Assembly: GCF_022869165.1 (NCBI RefSeq)
Contig: NZ_CP094929.1
Location: 3,224,001-3,288,000 of the forward strand
Direction of reading: 5' to 3'
DNA: 64,000 bases
From: Sphaerochaeta associata
Lineage (GTDB): Bacteria; Spirochaetota; Spirochaetia; Sphaerochaetales; Sphaerochaetaceae
The notes beneath the pieces are model-generated. The model saw only the letters and a program-made list of their open reading frames with translations, was not told the DNA's origin and searched no databases. Each line of letters begins with the position of its first letter. Positions within the stretch are counted from its first letter, which is position 1. Positions 32,240 through 40,180 of this stretch are shown here, one piece after another. The translations under genes were made by a program, and so were the position numbers.

Positions 32240-32725
32240 TTACATCGCAGTGACCAACCCGGCAAGGTCGTCGGTTACCACCGTCTCCTCGGCAGGAGCA
32301 GCCGTCATTGCGTAGGTAGGCGGCTCATAATTCTCAAGCCAGATGCTTTGATCAGCATCTGCATCGGCAACCAAGGCCGGCACAAGAATCATGACCATGT
32401 CCTGCATCAAGGGGATCTTGAACTTTCGGGTGATCACATGCTCTTCCCAATTGGAGTCGGTATAGACTACCGTCACCTTGTGGGTTTGTCCGGTCACCTC
32501 GAACTTGTCACGGTCGCGGGCAGCGAGTTCCAATCCATCAAGCTTGTTGACCTGGACCTCAACCAACTGCAAGGCCCTGACCTCGGCTCCATTGACCGTG
32601 ATGGTCTTGTTATCCACCAGAACCGTGTGCTGCCTTCCGATGAAAAAGAGAAATACGGAGAAGGCCAGCAGTACAATGATGGCGGAAAGGCGAATCCATG
32701 TTTTACGATTGAAGGTAATGCTCAT
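32240..32725 (-). CDS. Small membrane-anchored protein of the ABC operon
   Basis: A 161-residue protein with one N-terminal membrane helix (residues ~12-30, IRLSAIIVLLAFSVFLFFIG), then a beta-rich domain of about 100 residues predicted to be periplasmic, and an acidic Ala/Glu/Thr tail. I do not recognise a named family with confidence. Its ATG overlaps the stop of the second permease (ATGA), so it is translated with the transporter and is likely an accessory part of it. It could bridge the inner-membrane permease and outer-membrane proteins encoded next (inference). Confidence 0.7.
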   Translation of the reverse strand: MSITFNRKTWIRLSAIIVLLAFSVFLFFIGRQHTVLVDNKTITVNGAEVRALQLVEVQVNKLDGLELAARDRDKFEVTGQTHKVTVVYTDSNWEEHVITRKFKIPLMQDMVMILVPALVADADADQSIWLENYEPPTYAMTAAPAEETVVTDDLAGLVTAM

Positions 32726-33837
32726 GCCTGCACCCCCTGATCGGCTGCAAGCTCAAGGCCTGCAATATTCTCGTCCCGCTTCTTTCTCACCTCATACAGG
32801 ACAAGCGAGATGGTGATAACCCCATAGGAGACAAATACCCGGAAGTACTCTCCAAGCTGTGCCTGACCGATAAGGTTCTTACCTGCCATCGGGGATACGA
32901 TGAACATCAAATGGAACAAAATGACACCAAGGAAAACGTTTCTGATGTTTGCTTTTGCAACTGTGGCACCACCAACCAGGAGGGCGGCAACGCTGAACAT
33001 GCCGATCTGCATATGGCTGTTGTAGGTGTTCAGGGTGCCGATGTTCTGCATGTACACGATCATGCCAAATCCGGCAAACACCGTGGAGATGATGATCGAG
33101 ATGATGCGGGTATGCTCAACCCTGATGCCTGCTGCCCGTGCAACTTCCATATCCTGTCCTACCGCACGCATATCCTGTCCGAGCTTGGTCTTCTTGAACC
33201 AGAGCACAAACAGACACAGAAGAGCAATCAAGGCCAGGGTGGCGAGGGGTATCGGTATACCAAAGAGACGGACAGTCAACAGATTATCCAAGGATTTACG
33301 GATACCGATCAAGTTGACGGTATTGCGGATCCCATAGCCTCTGGGAAGCACCAGTGCGTTTGATCGAATCGGAATAACCGCCCCCATGCCATAGAGAACG
33401 ATCAGCTGATAGATACCGTTCATGAAAAAGCCGATGATGTAGCTGGTAACCATCTCACGGCCCTTGGCCATGTTCAGGATCTTGCCGCACCACCACCCCA
33501 GAAGTATTGAGATGGGGGTGGAGATGATCATCGCCAGCAACATGCCCGGGATGCCTACGATGCCCCAGTCACTGATGAAGATCAGCCCGATCTGCCCAGC
33601 CATGGCACCGAGAGTCATGCCAAAGTTCAATCCCATACCGGCAAGGATGGGGATCAAAAGGCTGACAATCAGGAAGGAGTTTCTGACGATTCGAATAATG
33701 ATTTCACTAAGCAGGTAGTTTGCCGAATATCCACTGAGAGGAATACCGAATGCACAAATCACCAAGAAAAGAATCGGCACGGTATTGTTGGCCATGAAGC
33801 GAAGTACTTTTTGTGTATTGGTCATCTGAAGTTTCAT
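32722..33837 (-). CDS. ABC transporter permease (RbsC/BmpA-system type), second subunit
   Basis: A 371-residue membrane protein with about nine to ten hydrophobic segments, of the branched-chain/ribose-type permease family (BPD_transp_2). The EAA-like coupling segment is recognisable around GQDMRAVGQDMEVARAAGI. It pairs with the permease just upstream, whose stop its ATG overlaps. The heterodimer would form the inner-membrane channel for the ATPase and binding lipoprotein of this operon. Permeases of this size with one double ATPase are typical of nucleoside or simple-sugar importers. Confidence 0.88.
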   Translation of the reverse strand: MKLQMTNTQKVLRFMANNTVPILFLVICAFGIPLSGYSANYLLSEIIIRIVRNSFLIVSLLIPILAGMGLNFGMTLGAMAGQIGLIFISDWGIVGIPGMLLAMIISTPISILLGWWCGKILNMAKGREMVTSYIIGFFMNGIYQLIVLYGMGAVIPIRSNALVLPRGYGIRNTVNLIGIRKSLDNLLTVRLFGIPIPLATLALIALLCLFVLWFKKTKLGQDMRAVGQDMEVARAAGIRVEHTRIISIIISTVFAGFGMIVYMQNIGTLNTYNSHMQIGMFSVAALLVGGATVAKANIRNVFLGVILFHLMFIVSPMAGKNLIGQAQLGEYFRVFVSYGVITISLVLYEVRKKRDENIAGLELAADQGVQA

Positions 33838-34895
33838 CGTACTGCCTCCGTTTTTCTGGTCAGGGCGTAGAGGATCATACCATTGGAAACCACAATTCTG
33901 ATAACCTCACTCATGTCAGTATGAATCATCGAGTTCATAACCGAAGGCGTCATGGTGACAATACCCTGGAACAGGAAAGTCCCTATCACAACGTTCAGGA
34001 TGGAGGCCTTGTTCACCGACGCCCCGCCGATGAGAATCGCCGAGACGGCAGGCAATGCCATGTAGAAGGGTCCCATGTAGAGCTGGATGAATCCAAAGCT
34101 CTGCTGATACACGAGGATGCCTATGGCACCCAACCATGTCGACATGACTACACTCAACGTCCTGATACGATCGACGTTGATGCCGCTCGCCCTGGCGAAC
34201 ACAGGGTTCGATCCGACAGCGGTCATAGCAGTTCCTGTCTTGGTATGCAGAAAGGCCCAGATGATGAATGCCAGCAAGGCGAAGAACAGAATCATACCGG
34301 TTGGAATGACCAAGTGATCACTGAGCCGAATCGACAGCAGGTCGTTCAGCACATGCAGGTAGTAACCTTCCACGGAAATGGTGGTACGAAGCCCCGAACC
34401 ACTGTACCCCCAGACCATGGTGGGATTGTTATACGGCAGCAGCAGCCACATGATGCACATAAAGGCTACACTGGAAAACCCGACATAGGTGGCGATCATC
34501 ATCTCACCACCCTTGACCTTGTTGAGCAACTGCCCATATCCCCAGCCGAGAATGACGGCGAACGGAGTGGCCAGAAGGACCGCCAGGACGAATGAGAACG
34601 GACCACCGATATTGATCTGCAGGCTGAGAGTCGCTCCAAGAAGCCCTGCGATGATTCCCAAAGGAAGGCCGAAGTTCAAGCCGCAACCGCTGTGAATCAT
34701 CGGCACCATGGCCAATACCATGACTGCGTTCATTCCGAATCGGTTGAGGGTATCAGAAAGGCTGGTTCCGACATTAACCCCCACAAACGGTGCGAGAATG
34801 AAGAGAACCAACAAAAACAAGGCGATAATGACTCGTGGAAGCCCGAAGGAGTGCACCATGCCCTTTATCGAAGCTGTCAGCTTTTCGAAGTTCAT
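33834..34895 (-). CDS. ABC transporter permease (RbsC/BmpA-system type), first subunit
   Basis: A 353-residue membrane protein with about nine hydrophobic segments and the coupling segment GTAMTAVGSNPVFARASGI, typical of the sugar/nucleoside permease family. Similar in plan to the following permease, so the pair probably arose by duplication. Strong Shine-Dalgarno AAGGAGGG before ATG; the ATG also overlaps the ATPase stop (ATGA). Confidence 0.88.
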   Translation of the reverse strand: MNFEKLTASIKGMVHSFGLPRVIIALFLLVLFILAPFVGVNVGTSLSDTLNRFGMNAVMVLAMVPMIHSGCGLNFGLPLGIIAGLLGATLSLQINIGGPFSFVLAVLLATPFAVILGWGYGQLLNKVKGGEMMIATYVGFSSVAFMCIMWLLLPYNNPTMVWGYSGSGLRTTISVEGYYLHVLNDLLSIRLSDHLVIPTGMILFFALLAFIIWAFLHTKTGTAMTAVGSNPVFARASGINVDRIRTLSVVMSTWLGAIGILVYQQSFGFIQLYMGPFYMALPAVSAILIGGASVNKASILNVVIGTFLFQGIVTMTPSVMNSMIHTDMSEVIRIVVSNGMILYALTRKTEAVR

Positions 34896-36526
34896 ACACT
34901 CCCTCCTTGTTGGAGCTGGCTGGTCTGGCCGACCATCAACAAACCGAATTCAGCACTATCGGTGGTTGCCGGCAAGATACCGAACACCTTACCGTCGCTG
35001 ATAATGGCTATCCGGTCGCAAATCGCCCGAAGTTCTTCAAGTTCACTGGATATCATAACAATGGTTGTCCCACTCTCCTCGTTGTATTTCCTGAGGGCCT
35101 TAAGTACAAGGCTCTTTGCCCCAATGTCGATTCCCCGGGTAGGTTCGGATACAAACAAGAGCTTCGGAGCGACCGCAAAAGCCTTGGCCAGACAAACCTT
35201 CTGCTGGTTGCCTCCGCTGAGCTCCTTCGCTTTCTGCTTGGTGCTGGTACAGCGGATCTCCAGCTGCTTCACATAATTCTCTGTCTCTTCTTCGATTGCA
35301 TCTTGGTCCCGCCATTTAATGGCACCACCAAGGTACTTCTTGAGGTACTTCTCCTGGACCTGCATGGCAGTGAAAGAGATGTTCCACTCAAGTGTCTCAT
35401 CGAGCAACAACCCCACTCCACGGCGGTCTTCACTTACAAACGCCATACCGGCATCAAGGAAATTACGGGGATTATTCAGATCAATCTGCTTACCCTCGAA
35501 GGTGATTTTTCCTCCGGCGGGAAACAACCCCATGGCTCCATTCGGAATACCGAGCTTTCCTTGTCCCGCCATTCCTCCGATACCCAAAATCTCTCCCTTG
35601 TGCACCGCAAGGTTCACATTTCGTACCGTCTCACCGGGCATGTTCACCCACAGGTTTTCCATGGAAAGAATCACCGGTGATTTCTGATAGTCGAACTCAC
35701 GGGCCTGACGCTGGGCGGTGTTCACATCACGACCGACCATCCAGCGGGCGATATCGGTTATCACCACGCCTTTTGCGGGAACCGTCTTGATGATTTTTCC
35801 ATCACGCATGACCATGATGGTGTCGCAGACATCAATAATTTCCTGCAGGCGGTGTGTTATGAAGATTATGGCAATCCCGGCTTCGCTGAGCTTGCGCATT
35901 GCAGAGAGCAGGCTGTCGGCTTCCTGCTCCGAGAGGACAGCGGTCGGCTCATCAAGGACCAACAGCTTGATTCCTTCGGTAGCCTCGGAGGCCTCCTTGC
36001 TGAGCTCTCGGGCAATCTCAGTGAACTGCTTGTGACCTACAGGCATTTGGGAAACCAACATGTCGGCATCGAGGGGGACATTCAACCGGCCGATGGCTCG
36101 CTTGGAAATATCGTCCATCTGTGCACGATCGAGTTTGTTCATCCTCTCTCCGAACACTTCGCTCAGCCACGTGTACTTAAGCGGTTCACGGTTGAGTAAA
36201 ATATTCTCTGTGGCGGTAAAATCAGGCAACAGGGAAAACTCCTGGTGCACCATGCCGATTCCTTTCGCCAAAGCATCAATGGGGGAAGCGAATTCAACCT
36301 TTTGTCCATGCATCAGGACATCCCCGCCAAATCCACCGGTTTGATGGATCTCATCCATGCCAAAGAGAATTTTCATCAAGGTGGACTTTCCTGCACCATT
36401 CTCACCGACAAGGCCCAATATCTCCCCTTTTTTCAGGGAGAAATTGATGTCACTGAGTACTTGGTTGCCGAAGAAGTCCTTGCTGATGTGTCTCATCTCC
36501 AGCAAGGGAGCATCGTTCTCATTCAT
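34892..36526 (-). CDS. ABC transporter ATPase with two nucleotide-binding domains (RbsA/MglA type)
   Basis: A 544-residue protein of two fused ABC domains. The first has Walker A GENGAGKST around residue 38 and Walker B LLVLDEPTAVL; its signature segment is drifted (VGHKQFTEIARE). The second has a degenerate Walker A (GGMAGQGKLG) but the standard LSGGNQQKV signature and LFVSEPTRGID. This asymmetry is normal for sugar/nucleoside ATPases. ATG 36526 follows AAGGA by 9 bases; the frame is open upstream but lacks a site. It powers the two permeases encoded downstream. Confidence 0.92.
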   Translation of the reverse strand: MNENDAPLLEMRHISKDFFGNQVLSDINFSLKKGEILGLVGENGAGKSTLMKILFGMDEIHQTGGFGGDVLMHGQKVEFASPIDALAKGIGMVHQEFSLLPDFTATENILLNREPLKYTWLSEVFGERMNKLDRAQMDDISKRAIGRLNVPLDADMLVSQMPVGHKQFTEIARELSKEASEATEGIKLLVLDEPTAVLSEQEADSLLSAMRKLSEAGIAIIFITHRLQEIIDVCDTIMVMRDGKIIKTVPAKGVVITDIARWMVGRDVNTAQRQAREFDYQKSPVILSMENLWVNMPGETVRNVNLAVHKGEILGIGGMAGQGKLGIPNGAMGLFPAGGKITFEGKQIDLNNPRNFLDAGMAFVSEDRRGVGLLLDETLEWNISFTAMQVQEKYLKKYLGGAIKWRDQDAIEEETENYVKQLEIRCTSTKQKAKELSGGNQQKVCLAKAFAVAPKLLFVSEPTRGIDIGAKSLVLKALRKYNEESGTTIVMISSELEELRAICDRIAIISDGKVFGILPATTDSAEFGLLMVGQTSQLQQGGSV

Positions 36527-36620
36527 CTGTTCTATCCTTTCAAACTTGGTTGTGGCTCTTGTCTGCTTACAAACAACAGTCACGACCACGTCTAAATACA
36601 GCTCTCAATAAGCGGTACAA

Positions 36621-36645
36621 AGGGGGAGAGTACCACTCTCCCCCT
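36621..36645 (-). terminator. Strong intercistronic hairpin after the binding-protein gene
   Basis: Minus-strand perfect 10-bp stem AGGGGGAGAG / CTCTCCCCCT with loop TGGTA, followed by only TTTG. It lies between the binding lipoprotein and the ATPase gene, the usual place for a hairpin that protects or partly terminates the abundant binding-protein mRNA. Confidence 0.65.
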
Positions 36646-36666
36646 CAAAATTACAACTGGGAAACC

Positions 36667-37950
36667 TTATTTGATGGAGAAATACTTCTCGGGAACAACG
36701 AGGTCAGCATTGCCCATGTAGCCCTTGCCCATCATGTAGGTGTCCTGGTAAATGAGGACGTGGTTGCGAGCTCTGACACCAGTGTTGACATCAGTGTAGA
36801 AAGAACCATTCCACTTTGCATCAGCGGTGTACTTGCCATAAGCCTTCATCAGGTCCGAAAGCTTGAGCAGTTCGCTCTCGCCTTTGAGCACGTTGATGGC
36901 ATGCTGGCCCAAACCGGCAGTGGAGGTGTAACCATAGGAATAAGCCCAGGTACCAAAGCGGCCTGCGCCGCCCTTGGCGACAACAGAGGCTTCAACCTTC
37001 TTGAGAATGGCACTAAAGTTGCCAGCCTCAGCAGAGAGGTCGATGCCCAGAGCTCCAGGATATCCCATCAGCGGGCTGGGGAGGTCGGCTTCGATGAAGT
37101 AACCACCATAGGCCAGAAGCTGCTTGAGCAGGGGCTCGGTGTGAGCATCGTTGGTGCAGAAGAAGGCAGCATTCTTGCCGTAGGATTCGATCCATGCGGG
37201 AACCTTCTCCAGGATGTACTGCTGGGCACCGGCGACACCGACGTCGGAGGTCGGATCGGGAGCGGTCTCAAGCACGAACTTCATACCAAGTTCCTCACAA
37301 GTTGCACGCATGATGGCAACGCGGCGGCTCATGGTTTCATAGCTCATGTGCCTGGGGAACGAGATGTGCACGAATGTATCGCAACCAAGCTCATGAGCGG
37401 TGCGGATGATCAGATAGCCGCGGGCCACAAAGTCATTGTTGACAGCGAGGTCTGCAGAGGTCTGGATTACATTCGGGTCCTCATGGGCTTCACCGGCGAT
37501 GGTGATGATGTCGGGTCTTCTCTCCTTGACGCGACGGAAAGCCTCGGTGGTTCCAGGAATGGCCTGGTTGACAATGATGGCCTTCATCTTCGGGTCATCG
37601 GCGAGACCGCTGATGACACTGATGGTGGTCTCAGCTTCGTCCATGAAGTTGTCAGGATAGGTGACATGCTGGATGATGCCACCGGTAGAAACCGAACCAT
37701 ACTCCTCGATCAGGCGTTCTGCACCACGCAGATCATCTTCAGACTGGGAGACGGTACCGGTAACAATACCAACATGGAAGTCACTGGCAGCGGGCTTGGC
37801 TGCAGGAGCGGGAGCTGCAGGAGCTGCGGTTGCTACGGGGGCAGCTTCTGTCTTGGTCTCAACAGTGGCAGGAGCTTCTTTCTTTCCACAGGAAACAAAG
37901 ACAGCACTGACAAGTAAAATACAGAGAACAAGAGCTAAGGTCTTTTTCAT
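36667..37950 (-). CDS. DUF3798-type substrate-binding lipoprotein of the ABC system
   Basis: A 427-residue predicted lipoprotein: KKTLALVLCILLVSAVFVSC gives the signal and lipobox Cys at residue 21, followed by a Pro/Ala/Thr linker to about residue 55. The rest has the two-lobed periplasmic-binding-protein look (FHVGIVTGTVSQSEDD start, DNFMDEAETTISVI, CDTFVHISFPRH) and resembles the DUF3798 family seen beside sugar/nucleoside-type ABC genes in spirochaetes and other anaerobes. It would be the high-affinity receptor for the operon; the ligand is unknown. Shine-Dalgarno GGAGAG before ATG; it heads the operon. Confidence 0.75.
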   Translation of the reverse strand: MKKTLALVLCILLVSAVFVSCGKKEAPATVETKTEAAPVATAAPAAPAPAAKPAASDFHVGIVTGTVSQSEDDLRGAERLIEEYGSVSTGGIIQHVTYPDNFMDEAETTISVISGLADDPKMKAIIVNQAIPGTTEAFRRVKERRPDIITIAGEAHEDPNVIQTSADLAVNNDFVARGYLIIRTAHELGCDTFVHISFPRHMSYETMSRRVAIMRATCEELGMKFVLETAPDPTSDVGVAGAQQYILEKVPAWIESYGKNAAFFCTNDAHTEPLLKQLLAYGGYFIEADLPSPLMGYPGALGIDLSAEAGNFSAILKKVEASVVAKGGAGRFGTWAYSYGYTSTAGLGQHAINVLKGESELLKLSDLMKAYGKYTADAKWNGSFYTDVNTGVRARNHVLIYQDTYMMGKGYMGNADLVVPEKYFSIK

Positions 37951-38025
37951 TTCTACTTCTCTCCTTGAATTGGGTTATATCCCACCAACCATGATACGAA
38001 AAAGATAGTCAGAACACAAGAAAAG

Positions 38026-38054
38026 ATTATTTTATTTATACAAAATGCTGTAAA
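38026..38054 (-). promoter_or_regulatory. Promoter of the ABC-transporter operon
   Basis: Minus-strand TTTACA (38054-38049), 17-bp spacer, AATAAT (38031-38026); predicted start near 38019 and a leader of about 70 bases. The region is A+T-rich compared with its surroundings. Confidence 0.5.
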
Positions 38055-38077
38055 TTATCTGTATTTTTATTGAAAAC

Positions 38078-38100
38078 AGGCATGGGAAAGCTCCTTGCCT
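38078..38100 (-). terminator. Terminator candidate after rlmB
   Basis: Minus-strand stem AGGCA / TGCCT with an inner GGA/TCC pairing, followed by GTTTTC, about 28 bp past the rlmB stop. Confidence 0.4.
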
Positions 38101-38127
38101 TTATACATTTACAATCATTTGTGGCAA

Positions 38128-38883
38128 TTACTTGGTCGCTTGCTGCCTTCTCACCTCATAGAGCAGAATACCGGTTGCCACCGAAACGTTCAATGAATCG
38201 ATGTGTCCGGTCATCGGAATTGTGACCATATGATCACAAAGCTTCTGCGTCAGCTGCCCGATTCCCTTGCCCTCATTGCCCATTACCAGAACGGTCCGCT
38301 TGGGGAACACCGTCTTGTACACAGCCTGCCCGTTCATCGAAGCACCGTAGACCCAGAATCCTTCTTTCTTCAAGAATTCAATCTCACGATTCATATTGGT
38401 GACTGTTGCCAGCGGTACGTAATGAGCAGCCCCCGAGGAGACCTTCACCACGGTGGTATTGGCCTGGGCGCTTCTCCTCTCGGGAATGATGACCAAAGAT
38501 ACGGAGAATTGGTCGGCGGAACGCAGGATTGCACCAAGGTTCTGGGGGTCGGTGATCTCATCAAGCACCAGAACCAGTGCAGAATCGTCTTCCTTCAGCC
38601 CGGCACAAAACTCTTTGACGGACATGGCGGGAATTCTGGCACCAGCGCCTTTGACAGGAACCATAAGATCCAGAACCGCTCCTCTATGGTCGGCCTGGTC
38701 GACCATGCGATCCATCTCGACCTTTGCAATCTTCTTGACGATTACCTTGCCGCTCAGCTGAGCCTGTCGCTCCAGCGTCTGGGTGTTGCTTCCCATTCCA
38801 CGCACAAGATAGAGAACAGACCCGGAGGCTGCTCGTTTAAGTCCTTCTTCAATGGCATGGAAGCCAATAATTTTCTCACCCAT
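38128..38883 (-). CDS. rlmB: 23S rRNA 2'-O-methyltransferase RlmB (TrmH/SpoU family)
   Basis: A 251-residue SPOUT methyltransferase. The N-terminal substrate-binding domain (GFHAIEEGLKR) is followed by the three SpoU motifs: DEITDPQNLGAILRSAD around residue 108, VMGNEGKGIG around residue 198 and IPMTGHIDSLNVSVATGI around residue 220, forming the knotted AdoMet site. In E. coli the enzyme methylates G2251 of 23S rRNA; a tRNA target is possible for this family. GAGGAG precedes ATG. Follows dnaJ by 57 bp with a strong hairpin in the gap. Confidence 0.88.
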   Translation of the reverse strand: MGEKIIGFHAIEEGLKRAASGSVLYLVRGMGSNTQTLERQAQLSGKVIVKKIAKVEMDRMVDQADHRGAVLDLMVPVKGAGARIPAMSVKEFCAGLKEDDSALVLVLDEITDPQNLGAILRSADQFSVSLVIIPERRSAQANTTVVKVSSGAAHYVPLATVTNMNREIEFLKKEGFWVYGASMNGQAVYKTVFPKRTVLVMGNEGKGIGQLTQKLCDHMVTIPMTGHIDSLNVSVATGILLYEVRRQQATK

Positions 38884-38908
38884 GTGGTGCTCCTCGTAAT
38901 ACGGCCAA

Positions 38909-38934
38909 CAGGGCTACCGATTCCGGTAGCCCTG
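38909..38934 (-). terminator. Strong hairpin between dnaJ and rlmB
   Basis: Perfect 11-bp stem CAGGGCTACCG / CGGTAGCCCTG with loop GAAT, six bp past the dnaJ stop. No T-run follows, so partial termination or mRNA 3'-end protection is likelier than full termination. Confidence 0.6.
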
Positions 38935-38940
38935 GCCTTG

Positions 38941-40080
38941 TTAATCTTCATCAAATGGAACTGGATTCGGCGAAGTCTCTTCACCCATTGCATCCGAAAG
39001 TTCCTGCATCAGCTTCTTTGCCTTCATCCCCAAGCGCTTAGGAACTTGGATCATAAGCTTGATATACATATCGCCTCTGTCGGTTGAGTTGAGTTTGGTA
39101 ACTCCCCTCTCCCTCACCCTGAGCATTTTCCCATGTTGGATGCCGGCAGGAATGTTCACCTTGATCGACTGCCCATCGATGGTTGGTACCTGTATCTCGG
39201 CTCCTAGTGAAGCCTGGGTAATTGAGATGGGAATCTGGCAGTACAAATCATAATCCTGCCGTACAAAATACTTGTGAGGCTTCACATTGATGTATACATA
39301 CAAATCACCGGCGGGTCCGCCGTTGGGACCGGCATCACCCATACCGCGCAGGACAACCCTGCTTCCGGTATCGACTCCTGCAGGAATGGTCACCTTGACT
39401 TTCTGCTGCTTTCGCTTCAACCCACTGCCATGACAGGAAGAACAGGGATTATCGATCACCTGGCCGCTTCCATTACAGGTCGGACACGTGCTGGCGATGG
39501 CGAAGAAGCCGCTGTTGCGTCTTACCTGGCCGCTGCCGTTACAGGTCGGACAAACCTTGGTACCGCTGCTGCCCTGCGAACCCGATCCATGGCACTCTTC
39601 ACAAGCCACCTGATGCGAGTAGGCAACCTCGATTTTCGTCCCGAAAACGGCATCCTTGAATTCGATATCCACATCATAGCGCAGGGAAGACCCGGCTTCC
39701 GGACCACGTTGGGCACCCCGGCCCTGGGTTCGGCCTCCGCCTCCAAAGAAAGAGCTGAAGATATCCTCAAATCCACCGCCTCCAAAGCCACCACCAAAGA
39801 TATCGCTGAAGTCACGGTACACATTGGAGTAGTCATGAGCGCCGCCATTAGCACCATCGACACCCGCAAAGCCGTACTGGTCATACATTTTGCGCTTCTT
39901 TTCGTCGCCAAGGACATCATATGCTTCGGTAGCTTCCTTAAAGCGTTCCTCAGCCGCCTTATCCCCGGGATTCTTGTCCGGATGGTTGGCAATAGCCAGT
40001 TTGCGGTATGCCTTCTTAATTTCTTCGAGTGTCGAGGTCTTTCCGACCCCCAGCACTTCATAATAATCACGTTTCGCCAC
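38941..40080 (-). CDS. dnaJ: Chaperone DnaJ
   Basis: A 379-residue type I DnaJ: J domain with HPDKNPGD, Gly/Phe-rich linker (GGGFGGGGFED), four CxxCxGxG zinc repeats between residues ~145 and 215, and the C-terminal substrate-binding and dimerisation domains. It stimulates DnaK ATPase. It starts with GTG at 40080 with AAGGAAG about ten bases upstream. Third in grpE-dnaK-dnaJ; separated from dnaK by 100 bp containing an unusually stable hairpin. Confidence 0.97.
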   Translation of the reverse strand: MAKRDYYEVLGVGKTSTLEEIKKAYRKLAIANHPDKNPGDKAAEERFKEATEAYDVLGDEKKRKMYDQYGFAGVDGANGGAHDYSNVYRDFSDIFGGGFGGGGFEDIFSSFFGGGGRTQGRGAQRGPEAGSSLRYDVDIEFKDAVFGTKIEVAYSHQVACEECHGSGSQGSSGTKVCPTCNGSGQVRRNSGFFAIASTCPTCNGSGQVIDNPCSSCHGSGLKRKQQKVKVTIPAGVDTGSRVVLRGMGDAGPNGGPAGDLYVYINVKPHKYFVRQDYDLYCQIPISITQASLGAEIQVPTIDGQSIKVNIPAGIQHGKMLRVRERGVTKLNSTDRGDMYIKLMIQVPKRLGMKAKKLMQELSDAMGEETSPNPVPFDED

Positions 40081-40115
40081 GATGCGACTTCCTTAGAACA
40101 GATTGGCCTCAGAAA

Positions 40116-40143
40116 CATCATGTCGGCCGAAGCCGACATGATG
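40116..40143 (-). terminator. Very stable UUCG hairpin between dnaK and dnaJ
   Basis: Minus-strand perfect 12-bp stem CATCATGTCGGC / GCCGACATGATG closed by a C(UUCG)G tetraloop, one of the most stable RNA loops. Only TTTCTG follows. It probably sets the dnaK:dnaJ ratio by partial termination or by protecting the dnaK 3' end. Confidence 0.7.
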
Positions 40144-40180
40144 GTAAGCCGTTATGCTATAGTACCCTGTTACCGACTCC

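Noticed and set aside
32722-37950. Assigning the ABC system to ribose, galactose or nucleosides
   Set aside because: ATPase and permease families cover many substrates and the binding protein belongs to a family without a known ligand.
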